A program made the translations under genes and the position numbers. A stretch of DNA of 64,000 nt from Polytrichum commune (taxonomy: Eukaryota; Streptophyta; Polytrichopsida; Polytrichales; Polytrichaceae). The stretch covers positions 16,862,001-16,926,000 of the forward strand of contig OX485804.1 of NCBI GenBank assembly GCA_950295325.1, in the 5' to 3' direction. Positions 43,556-54,698 of the stretch are shown piece by piece; positions within the stretch are counted from its first letter, which is position 1, and each line of letters starts with the position of its first letter. The notes below the pieces were generated by a model. It did not search any database, was not told where the DNA came from, and worked only from the letters and a program-made list of their open reading frames with translations.

Positions 43556-46500
43556 ATGGCCTTCACAAATTTTGTCCATCAAATGGCAAGCACCCATTTT
43601 CTCTGCAATATGTTTCATCTTGAATCCATTCCAGAATCTGATGACGACCTCGCTCAATTTACTCCTACAACATTTCGTGTAAAGCATGCTGATCTAATAA
43701 TTTCGTTGAGAGAGAAAGTTCAAAGTCCCCCTTGCCATGGACGATTTGGTGTGGACCAATCACGTTGCACACGGCCAAGGGGTACACAAAACCTTTATGT
43801 TAGCCGTCATATTGTGGGATAGACTTGAGGATTTCATTAAAGGCGAGCAACAAGATCCTCATTTACCTTGTAATTTCACCAAGGACATCGTACATATTAA
43901 CTTAACTTGCCACACTCCTTGCAAACACCTCGTGCACACATTCCGGCACTTGTATTGAGGTTTGACCTACTGCCTACTCTGAAATCGGAACCACACCCAC
44001 TATTCTTCAAGTTTTGTTTGTCATAATGTGCTTACCTGGCAAATACCATCAATAATAATTTCATTCTACAATCAAGGATTGGAAGTACATTGTACTTATA
44101 GATCATGAGGGTGCATCAATTTGATGTCCTTCAACTTTTGTTTGTTGTTGTTCATGAAATTACTCATGAAGCCATATCTCTTCAACGTGTCCTGCAGTGG
44201 TGATTGTATGTGTGTTCTTCATATATCATTACATGTAATTTTGTCTACATAAACCAATTCCACCCATCGTTCCCATATACCACACAGCCAATCCACATAT
44301 ATTATCATTAATGTCATTCTTCCATGGCCATTCTAGATATATGTGCAACTTTGGCCCTAAAAATAAGTGCAATATAGTGCCACATGATATGCAAGTTCTA
44401 TTGAAATCCACCCAAAATAATAATAATAAGAAGATGTTGTAGAAGAAAAAACGAGGGATGAAGGTCGTATAGGAATGCGAGTCTTTCCTTGTCATGAAAT
44501 CAACCCGTCCAAAGGCAATGTGTATTGGCAAGACATTAGCAAGAAACTTCGTGAAGCGAGGGTGCCAACGTTGTTTTGTTGCGAAAAAACCCTACCTGGA
44601 CTACTATTTGTGTTTGCTCATTTATGTAAATGTAGAATACATCAATGCCATTGGAGAACACTGCCATGGCACCATGGTTGGTGGATTTAGATATGCATTT
44701 GGTGCTAGGCTATCTAACGGAATGAAATTAAAAATTGCTCAAATCCATTCATATGGGTTATCACCTGTCCAAATCATGCAACAACACATTAAAGAGGTTT
44801 GGGAGTTGGCCGTATCCAACAAAGTGGGCACGTGCGACACATTCTTGTTGTCGTCGGACGTTAGGAACATTTGTTGTAAGAGGGCGGAAGAACTGTGAGA
44901 GAAACATTCATCTTATTCCATTAGCATCCGTATGTGGGCAGTTGAGAATCCGGACAACGTGTTCTATTACCAAGAGCACTCGCTAATGAACCTTAATTCT
45001 CAAACACAAGATGACTCACCTTTCACCGTAGGCATTAAAATTGAATGACAACTAGAGATGATGGCAAAGTTCAGCCACAATAGTGCTTTGTCGATTGACG
45101 CCACATTTGGCACCAACCAGACTAAGGTGAGAGAGTAATCTATGTCATTTAGGCTTGTCATTATGTTCTTCAATATCATTGACGCATGTTACTATCTTTA
45201 ACTGTGTCATGCTCGGGGGGTTCCTTGGCAAAAATCGTAGAACAACGTGCGATAAAAAATAGGGTCCAATATATTCATTGTAGATAAATTTTGTATAAAA
45301 TGTACATGTAAAATAGGGGATTTTAAAATAGTGAAACATGTTTACATGTAAAATACCATCACCTTATAATCTTTTCTCCAAGGTAAATAACCCCCCCAAT
45401 AAATAGGTCCCAAACGCACGTGTATGCAAAATATAAGAGGGAGTGAACCCCCCGAGGTGTCATGCTCTCATTCATTTTGATTTCACCATGATTCACCCCT
45501 ATTCTAACCATGATGTTGCAAGTTTTCAACAGTACCCACTCTACATGGTTATGGTATTTGTCAATTTGACAATTGGAGAAATGACATACTTATGGTTTTC
45601 TTGTCATTTTGCGAATACGTGAACAAGACCTCCATCTAGTTCTTCCGGCTCTACATCATAGGGTTCAAAGCATCAATCCTGACTAGAATCTATTATCTAT
45701 TATCGTTGACAATGCTCATGCTAAAATTAATACATTGGGGTAAGTTCTTTTGTGTTTGTTCTTCATTGATTCATTTGTATTTCATATCTCTATTTATGTC
45801 CTTCAAAGTGATAGAACAATCCTTCAATGTCATATTGGTGTGAGATTACAATTTTGTAGTGTGAGAAAGTAGTTATTCCCATACTGTCCTCCATCTCACA
45901 TCATCTTCCGTTGTATGTTGCCTACGCAACATGGTGTGGCTGGATGCCATAATTTTTTTGTACTTATGGCATGTCAGGAAGGCATGAGTAGAGAATGCCG
46001 TGAAAAAAATTTCCAACACTAGAGAACGCACCATTGTTTTTCAAATGCTTGGTAACGTAATGTATGGAACATATTTCAATGTTGACGATGATCTTGTTGA
46101 CTTGGTCCTTGACCAAATCGATAGGATATCACACATTCATCTGATGGCATATGCATTCATGAGATATATGAACGAGGTTTGGTGAGCCAAGACACCAATG
46201 TGGTGTGTTGGAGCCCGATGGATACCACATGCAGGACGGAACACAAACGCTGCTCTTGAATCCTACCACTGCAACTTGAAGAGTGTTCTTAGCTCTGCCA
46301 AGGAGAGGTTTGTGGGTAGGCATATGAACTGGCTTATTTATTATCTAACGGGTGATGTTTTCACTCATTATTGGTACAATGTCCAATGTAAAGCATACAT
46401 ATTTATACACAACAAGAAATAAGAAGGTATTGTTGCATCGGCTATTATAAGAACCAAGGCCATACATGACACAAACGTCTTGATTTGTATGGACGAAGAT

Positions 46501-46785
46501 GTTGCATATGTTGGGTCTGTAAAAAACCGCCCGAAGGTGTGGACCATAAAATGTCCGGACTCCGAATGGGTACAATGCAACTGCCCAGTCGCCCAGGAAG
46601 GCATGATTTGCAAACATACCGTCAAAGTGTTCAAGATGCTCCACCCTAGAGTTGATGATGGTGTCATAGTTCGCGAAGCGGGTACAAAAACCCAATGCGC
46701 CACTTCAATGGCACATTGCTACATGTGGATGTCGCAACAAACCACTCAGCTCCATGTTCCGTCCGACGTGGGCAACCCGTCGTAG
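43556..46785 (+). pseudogene. FAR1-type MULE transposase, decayed
   Basis: An N-terminal relic (ESDDDLAQFTPTTFRVKHAD, RLEDFIKGEQQDPHLPCNF) precedes a better frame from 44494. That frame holds the FAR1-like zinc region (ARNFVKRGCQRCFVAKKPYL), a DTFLLSSDVRN block, then IRMWAVENPDNVFYYQEHSL and the transposase start SIDATFGTNQ with the first catalytic Asp at 45097. 45121-45990 has no recognisable transposase and lacks the second Asp block. The tail resumes with WCVGARWIPHAGRNTNAALE, HCNLKSVLSSAKERFVGR and a SWIM zinc finger CNCPVAQEGMICKH. Stops in frame: TGA at 44896, 45046 and 46183, TAA at 46420; most fit Trp or Gln codons hit by one transition. MULE terminal repeats were not found. Confidence 0.8.
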
Positions 46786-49019
46786 TTGAACATGTGATGC
46801 AAGACAATATTATTCATATTGATGTTGATGAAGAACATACTCCTCTAACTCCTGTAGATTCTATGTTTGTTGATTCAGAGCACCCCTTAAAACTCTTCTC
46901 TTAGTTTACACATGTGGATTTCTTAAACCCTATAACCCTTTCCCATGAGAATTCTTCATAGGCAGCTCCGACCGCAACCGCACATGACATATACACCTCA
47001 CTTGCACTGAAGGCCAACCAACATCTTATTCTTCAAGTTCACTTGATTGTTGGCCTTAGGCAAATTCAGGGCAAGCAAAACTAGTTGATAGCACAAGGTG
47101 TCACAAAGATGCCATTGACCCCTACGACAACCTCATTCCTAGAGAGGACAGGAGATAATTCTTTAAAACGCCGCCAAAGTTTTTTAGAGTTCCTATTGCT
47201 GAGGAAGAGACTATCCAATGCCAAATGAGCCCCTCATTCATTTTTGGTTCATAGTTATGTTGTGCCAATACATGTTATTTGCCGGTCATACATTGTCCTA
47301 CATGTCATTGTGCCTATAATTGACGTGTTGCAATAATCCGCGGAGTCATAGTGTCCTTTATGTGTTCTACAATTACATTTTGTCCAATATAATCAATCCA
47401 TTTTGTATAAAATTTGTCATATATATTGGATCGATTTCTTATTTTATAGCATGTTTTGGAAGTTATAAGAATTTACAAAATCTGCTCTACAATATAATAT
47501 GGTTTAGAAACCATGATCTACAGGGTAAGGTGGTTCAGAAATTATGTTTTGCAATATATGAAACTAATTTCTACCATATCTAAAAATATAATATATAATA
47601 GATTAGGAAACACTCCCTACAAGGTTTAGAATTTACACTAAGTATTCTACCGTGTATGAGGGTTCTACACTTATAGGCATGTATTCCTCATTATTGTGTG
47701 TTAGTATTCAGGCAATGGGTTTACAAAAAATGTTGTTTTTAAAAAATATTTTCTACATGGTAAGAGGGTTCTACGCTTACAGGCCATGCTTTGTCTGCAC
47801 CTTCATGTGTTGCACCGTTCCACACCCAACAATCGGACTATGTCACCTACATATCGTCGTTGCTATATTGGATGTCTTACAAACAAAATTGATGTCATAA
47901 TGTCCTTCATGTATTTTGCAAGTATAGTTGAGCACACACATTTCACAATGCTATACAATCTTATCATATACTTCATATATTACTTACTGTGTATAGTCAC
48001 TTCTCACATCCGTTGCATGTCCTTCCGCACTATCAATGTTCTTCACCACCACTTTTATTTCCATTTTCAAGGAGATGTGCAATCTTCTTGACCTTCACCA
48101 TAACATCTTTATAAGTACCTTTATTATGCTATGTATACAATGACTGTTGTTCATTAAACATACAACATATTGTATTCAACCATTTGCAATGTACAACCAA
48201 GTCCCTCCCCCCCCCCCCAATTCACTCATGTTTGTGTACAATGATTGTGCTTTATATTAAAAGGATTGCGCATGAATGCAGTACAAGTGGTCTTTGACCA
48301 TTGAGTGTTATGTGTTTCTTGAACTATACAATATTTGAATTTGTACACTACAATGAAAATTTTGCTTGTTTTTTACAGCATGTTACACATCTTACAAATA
48401 CACCATATTCGTTGTCATCTATTTGCAGAAGTCAAACCTTCCTTTTCACTTTGCGATGTTGTTTGGCTATAGTTCTTCTGCGTGCAACAAGTTGTTCTGC
48501 ATTTTACATTACAATTTGGACATTCCACTCGGTTACATTGCATCGTCCCTTCTCAATCACATCAATCGTTACATTCCTAATGATTCTTCTTGTACACAAC
48601 TCCTCGTTCCTATTATAGTTCAATGCAAATCCCTACAATAACATGACCACCATCATAATATGTATTGAAGAACATCGCAGGACACATCATTGTGGAGCTA
48701 TTTTACTTAACTTATTCATGCGCTATACACTACTATGCGTAGGCTCTATGTTTATGTCTCAAGGGGCTTAGAGGTCTATGTCCCATTTACCTCAAACAAG
48801 GTGTGGGGTCTATCTCTCATTGTTTTGTGTACTCCATAATGTTCTTCAACATGTAAAACTCATAGGCCCAACTTGAATTTTGTTGGGGCACACTTACTTG
48901 TATCCACACATGCAGTGAATGTATCCTAATTCACATGTCAACGTCCTCGTCAATGCCTCTCCATGCGACCCACAACTTCGTGAGGCTCACCCAAAAGTTG
49001 TTGTCAGAGTGGAATTTTT
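46786..49019. other. AT-rich non-coding stretch
   Basis: Between the MULE transposase and the Ulp1-like fragment, possibly inside the same old element. Contains a C tract at 48208-48219. No gene recognised. Confidence 0.4.
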
Positions 49020-49400
49020 TTATAACCAAAAAATCAAATGGAAGAAACCATGATCCCCTACTACATAAACGCTCCAGTATTTCCCACATGTGTAGGGAAC
49101 TAATAAAGTATTGATGTCAAAGGCGGTGAAAGCCCCATATTTGTCGTGTATGAACCCTAAACAAACCTTTGAACTATCAATTTCTTGTTCCTCCAAATGC
49201 GAACGGAGTAATGGAGCAAGATAAAAATAACAAACATGACACTTGACATTATCAATATGGGAATTGAGCCACGCCCTAATCCATTCCATCATGATTTTGT
49301 ACTAGAGGTTTGAAATCCCCTTTCCACTGTAGACTCAAATTATCACCACGATACTTAAATTCAAAACTTCGAAGCTTCTTCCCATTTGCTTTAGCAATTA
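49020..49400 (-). pseudogene. Ulp1-like (C48) cysteine protease fragment
   Basis: The minus-strand frame contains AFDINTLLVPYTCGKYWSVY followed by VVGDHGFFHL, matching the I-P-x-x-x-x-x-H-W-x-L-Y-V and H-x-D-S region of Ulp1/SENP SUMO proteases. The catalytic His position (H-W) reads K-Y here. Upstream, a broken frame shows KYRGDNLSLQWKGDFKP, which fits the preceding part. Ulp1-like genes are known passengers of plant MULEs of the KAONASHI type, and this one converges on the MULE transposase, so it is probably part of the same dead element. Confidence 0.55.
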
Positions 49401-50465
49401 TGGTATTCACTGAGTACATTCTTACATTCTACATATTACACGTACATTCTTATATTCTATACATTGAATCCATAAGAATACTCACCTTCCATCTGGTTTT
49501 TGTATAGCCCTTCTTAGATTATCATCTAGTGTTGTATCCATCAAAGGAGGGGGAGGAGGAGACTTGACCTTCACATGAGCATCATGCTCCACGACCTAAC
49601 TTATGATACAACCGAGCATGTGGTGGGAGTTAAAGGGCAACCATCCTTTGTGTTCGTCGACCTTTCCCCCACGTTTTTCAACATTGTATAGGCGTCATTG
49701 AAGAGTGTGCTTAATTCCTTAGCTGCACCACATGTGTTCTACTCACACTTGGATTAATCTAATGGTGGGTCGTGGGAAAAACCAAGGGGGGTAATGTCGT
49801 CGAGGTTCATTTTGCATCCAGGCGAAAGCATTGTTTTGTCACCCAGAGGCCCTATGGTAAGCGTAAGAAATGGAATCTTGGGAAACCATAGTCTGTGTCT
49901 TAACCCTTTAGCAAGAGATGCGATTCATGTACTTTGCCGCCGCCATGAAATTGTTTCCCTCTTTTGGATCCATTGCATTTTTTGGACCAACGCCCTGTCC
50001 TACGTCCTCAAACCCAAGATCCATTGCATATGCCTGGGCACCGCCATGTTGTTGACAACCATGCCAAAGCTCCTCACTTTGTTGCAATGGCTGTGAGCAA
50101 AGCAAAACCAAAAAAAAAATCAAAAGGAGGGAGGGGCGCTATTGAAGGTGGAGGGCGGGGCAAGGCGGGGCGGGGCGGGGGTCAAGCTGGAAGCCATGCT
50201 AGAGGCCAGGCTGGAGACAGGGTGGGGGATTAGGCCAAGGTCGGGGCAAGCCAGGGTCGGGTGGCTGAGGCTCTGGTTTTTTTGGTGTTGCCCTTGTCTG
50301 CCGCCTTGACGAGTGCAACACTCGTTGGGGGTATTTAGAGAGACCCATGCGTCGTCCCTTGACGTCCGTCCGTCCGTGACCAGTTCGACCGGTCATGTCC
50401 CGCGAATGGGTAACCCTTGAATTTTCATCCAGATGCCCCCTAGAAGTTTGTGGGGAGGAACTTAA
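49401..50465. other. Intergenic stretch with G-rich minisatellite
   Basis: No gene. 50130-50260 holds GGGGC-rich short repeats (ggcggggcggggcggggg and similar) with G-quadruplex potential. Ends at the TTAA target of the piggyBac element (50462-50465). Confidence 0.5.
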
Positions 50466-50689
50466 CCCTTAAAGGAGGTTGCCTCCTGACACGGAGCATG
50501 TAGCAGCAGCGTATTTTGGACTTAGGGTGCAGGTGGATGCTCATATGCTCCGTCTATTTAGATGCATGAGGGGGGGGGGATATTTTCTGTGTGTGGTCCC
50601 CGGAGTCGGCCAGACAACAGTGAAGTTTTTTCTTGAATTGGATGTGCAGGGAATTGTTTATATATTTCTTAGTGCGATTAGGTGTGGTG

Positions 50690-50880
50690 TGAGGCCATTC
50701 TGGAATACGTATCCATACCGCGTTCCTACGGTGTCAGGCGGGGGGGTGAACGTACGCGGGCAGGGGCGTACGGGACGTCCTTCGTGGACGCTCACGCGTG
50801 CGGGAGGCGGTCCCCCGGTGACCCCGGTAACCGGGGCAGCCTGTTTCCGCCCGGAACAGGGACGTTCCTGACCTCATTAC
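50690..50880. repeat. GC-rich cluster of small hairpins
   Basis: Within the piggyBac left end: ccccggtaaccgggg, cctgtttccgcccggaacagg (core), gggacgtccttcgtggacg and others. Possible transposase-binding or replication-sensitive sites. 50479-51403 has no gene that I recognise. Confidence 0.5.
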
Positions 50881-51403
50881 CAAGTACTGGGTGGGTGCGT
50901 GGACGAATGAGGAGCGGGCTGTGAATACAATTGTGACGTCCGCCCCTGTCGTGGGACTGGGGCATCCCAACCGTTTGCCTGTCCATGGACTGTATTGCGT
51001 TTTGTGCGCGGTTGACATATTTTGCAAAAACATTTCATTCATGTGCCGAAGTTGCGATTCAAATGTGCAAGAATCGCATGTGCATATTATAAAGCCAAAA
51101 TGAGTCTATACATCCGTGGTTGCCAAACTCCCTACAGCACAAACACACATCTCCGATGTTCCTCCGGAATTGGAGCGCCCAAGAAAACAGAGTGCAGTCC
51201 AAAAAAACAGAGTGCAAAACAATCGCCCCTGTTGACTATGTACACCACTATGTGCAGATCTGTGTTCCGGATAGCTACATGTAAGCGTCACCAATGTCCT
51301 ACTACGTTGACACTATCTGCGCCGAAGTTCCTCCTTCGGAAGCATACTCCGCCTCGACTTCCTCGGGCTCAACCAGGTGTGGAGCTCCAATATAATCCAC
51401 CTT

Positions 51404-52890
51404 TCACGCCTTCCTAACCTCAAATTCGTCGAAACCAAGCTTCGTGAATATGAGGGTGTCGCCGACCTTGAGTTTGTTCGCGGTACAAAAGCCGGCCCAC
51501 CCCTGGGTGAATGAACAAAATGTCTGCGATGCATACTTGAGGACGGCTGTCTTCACAGTCCACTGCGCCAGCGGGCCATTGAGGGTGCAGCGGATGCCAT
51601 CGAACTGCTCCACTCCATAAGTTCGCCAGTATGCAGTTGGGACGTCCTGCGCCCACCCCAGCCATATCCTCACCTCATTACCAGCCTCCCATTCGTGCGT
51701 CTCCGCGAATATAACAGTCAACATTTAGCAAAAAACCCAGAAACCTGCGATGTATACAGCGAAATGAGAGGGAATTGGATGTGTGCACTTACAAGTTTGC
51801 TGGATTCGCACTTCCTCATGGCCGTCTTCCGAAGTGTCTTGCGGAATTGGGGGCGGTCGTTGCAACAGACTACGGGGAGCACCGCCGAATGCTCGGACCT
51901 GGAGTTGTCCACCTCGGGAGGCTCGCGGTCGTGGCGGTCGAGGACTGCATGAATGGACACGTGCCGCGTTTGCGCAGGTCCATAGTCTTCCGCACCGCTG
52001 TGACGGTGGATGGAGACGACGAGGCGCCGTTCGTCCATGAGCTCAAAGGTGAGGAATGCGCCTATGTTGAGATTATGGTCGGTTACAAACCTCGCCCACC
52101 CACCACCAACGGTCGTTGCTGAAATTCTAGTGTGCATGTCGGGGAGCCGCCGAAATCGGACTGGCCACTCCTTCAGAGTCGATATCGAGGTCACGAGGGC
52201 ACATTCTTCTTCCACCGGCCACCCTGTCTCCAACGTGAATGTTGCGGGGATCCCCTGCGAATGGCCTCACCACATGCCCACATGTTAGAACGTACCCACT
52301 CAGGCAGTGGGTCACCCCACTACCCTCAGATGCAACTTGAGGCTTTCTGCCCTAGTGTTAATGCTTTCAAAAGCACAAGCTTTTGAATCCTTTTTGGTGA
52401 GTGCATTTGGCATGGAATGCTGCAAATAAATTGCACATTGTTTTGAGGGTTGTGTCTCAATGCATTCACCAACCTGCGCTAGTAGCAATAAATTGGTCGG
52501 TTCTAATTCCAGGTCCACATGAAATTTTCTCGGTTTCAGAATGCGAGGGTCTCAGATTCAGTCTCTGTTGGATGTGTAATGCTTCAATTCTGTTTTTACA
52601 AACTGCACTTGCCACTAATATGTACTGGAAGCTCTTAGTACATGCCACTTCTCTCTCAACATCTGTACAGAGGAAATGAAAGAGAGGTTTGACGTCAATA
52701 CAAGAGGCGAGATAGAGGTGGATCCAAAGTTATCTCCCTCGCCTCACTAGCCAACGACTACACATAGGGGTCGAGAACTTACCAGGTGTCGCCGCGAAGA
52801 CTCGTAGTGCAGTGTGAGCGCGAAGTAAGTTGCGTTCGCCTCATCCAGCTCCAACAAAATCTCTTCCTGCAATTCACCCCAGCTCGCCAT
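51404..52890 (-). CDS. Protein with two B3 DNA-binding domains (piggyBac cargo)
   Basis: Three exons in phase 0: 52890-52783, 52254-51793, 51700-51404, with GTAAGT donors after the first two. They give 288 residues. N-terminal part: MASWGELQEEILLELDEANA, continuing as a first B3 module (ATFTLETGWPVEEE, WPVRFRRLPDMHTRISATTV, GGGWARFVTDHNLNIGAFLT, FELMDERRLVVSIHR). After a linker a second B3 starts at PQFRKTLRKTAM and runs to WTVKTAVLKYASQTFCSFTQ, GWAGFCTANKLKVGDTLIF and FDEFEVRKA at the C-terminus. B3 domains bind DNA in plant factors such as ARF, LAV and REM; this layout is most REM-like. Being inside the piggyBac borders it moves with the element, as a captured host gene or an accessory factor. 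The third acceptor (cggag) is the least certain point. Confidence 0.78.
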
Positions 52891-54698
52891 AGCCGCGGAC
52901 CGGCAGCTACTTGCGCTCGGAGCGTGCTGATACTGCACGTGGAGCAAGTCGCGATACAGAAGCACGAAGCTGCTACTCCCCTGCGGCTGTACTCAAGGGC
53001 TACTACGGGCGCGAAATGGTGCAGAGTCCTTCACTGAAATGGTAACAGCAAAATGAATTACATGGGTTATATGCACTTGGACTTGTATGCAATGCTTAGC
53101 GATGGCAATTGAAGTACGGATGGGATGGGTACTCTATTATGGCCAAATCGAATCGGACCTTATTGGTTATCATAAGTACCGGGCCACTTCATACATTATG
53201 GTCCACCACATGGTCGGATGAGCCTTCATGGCGCTGGCATCACGACGTTCCGCACGCAACCATGGGTTTTCATTTGCAGCCAAGGAAATAAAAAGTCTGC
53301 CAAACAAATATTCAGGGTTATGTTTAGTCATACCAACGCGCCGAATTCCACGCCCCTTGCCGATCTGCAGTCTGGAATTAGGGGATTTCTCGACCAAAAA
53401 GTGCGTATCATACTGCCCCCGCAAGCCTGACTGAGTAGCACAAACCACATGCCACCACCTTATGTTCACCATGCCCTTTCGACCATCATTTAGTTTTATG
53501 GAGGATAGTTGTGGGTATTAAACATGTGCATTCGTTAAGACCTCTGAGTCTCATAATACCACCTCAGCCGCCTTGCACACATCACCGACAATCAGTGCTA
53601 ACTCATACTCGACATCGATTGTACCTCAATTGCAGATAGGACCTGCGAGATTGACTGTCATGCTTCTGCCTACCTCCTAGACCGGGTCCCTGGATTCCCG
53701 CATTTACAAACTCTCAGTGCAATTGAAAGGAGGTGGTGCTCTACCATAACCAATTATGTCGTGGATCTAGAAAGAAGACATGCTTGTTTTCGTACTATTC
53801 TGATACACTGGTATTCACATGAGATGATTATCCCTAACATGGTCCTAGACATGGAGTCCAATAGAACAAGTCAAGCAGTGCAGCAACTTTGCATAGATGG
53901 GAGAAACAAACCTGCCTGTTCGCATACTGCCCTGCAGTTTGGGATAATGAAATGACGCTCCGATTGCAACTGCCCACCCACACCCACATCCTGGATCAGC
54001 TCTACATGTGAGTGGCATGAGAGTGGTAACACACATGTTGGTATATGTTAGTTAGCCTAGCACATAGACAAAGTCACACGGTGGTCGAACAAAGAGTCGA
54101 TCCGCCAAAAGGATATTTCCGCATGCAACATTTACAATGTGACGCATTTACAATACAGAAGATATGCGAAGTTAGTGTCAGTGCAGATGCCTACTCTGTG
54201 AAAGCGAGCTAAAAAATTATCAAAAACAGGGAAAATTCTACACTGGTTCCAAAAAGTCTGTCAAGGAGTCCCTAAAGTCCGTCAACAAACACATAAGAGT
54301 TTCCACATGTTGTGCACACAAGTTTCAACCAGCCAGAAAATTCAGCCAGGTGGCATGACCAAAATTCATGAAGCTGTCTCGAGCAAAATTCGGCCAGCTG
54401 ACTTGAGCACAATTCAACCAGCTGACATGAAGCCAAGCGACCAGAGGGGCATGTGCCGATCGCGATCAAGCCAGTAGGGAACACCGAAGTCATCGCCAAA
54501 CGTTGTGAATCATCAAGCCACTCATAGCGATCGACGACGGAAACGGGTTGGAGAGGACTGGCCACAGTGGCTCTTCGCCGAATCCACGACCACCCCTGGA
54601 TCGACACTCGCGCGCGTCAACGTCCGCACTGATGCTGCTTCCTGCAAGACCATCACAAGGTTCGATCACATGTGTCGTAACATAAACAAGTATCCCTC
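52891..54698. other. piggyBac internal non-coding DNA
   Basis: Between the B3 gene start and the transposase stop. It must hold the B3 promoter (from 52891 upwards) and the transposase 3' UTR. The 24-bp tandem repeat at 54337-54432 is listed separately. No further gene recognised. Confidence 0.4.
54337..54432. repeat. 24-bp tandem repeat, four units
   Basis: Units of the form aaattcggccagctgacttg repeated four times with changes, about 270 bp past the transposase stop. Could be a regulatory or binding array. Confidence 0.65.

Noticed and set aside
50479-50871. 130-codon open frame just inside the piggyBac left end
   Set aside because: No ATG, no domain, and overlaps a cluster of GC hairpins; likely composition-driven.
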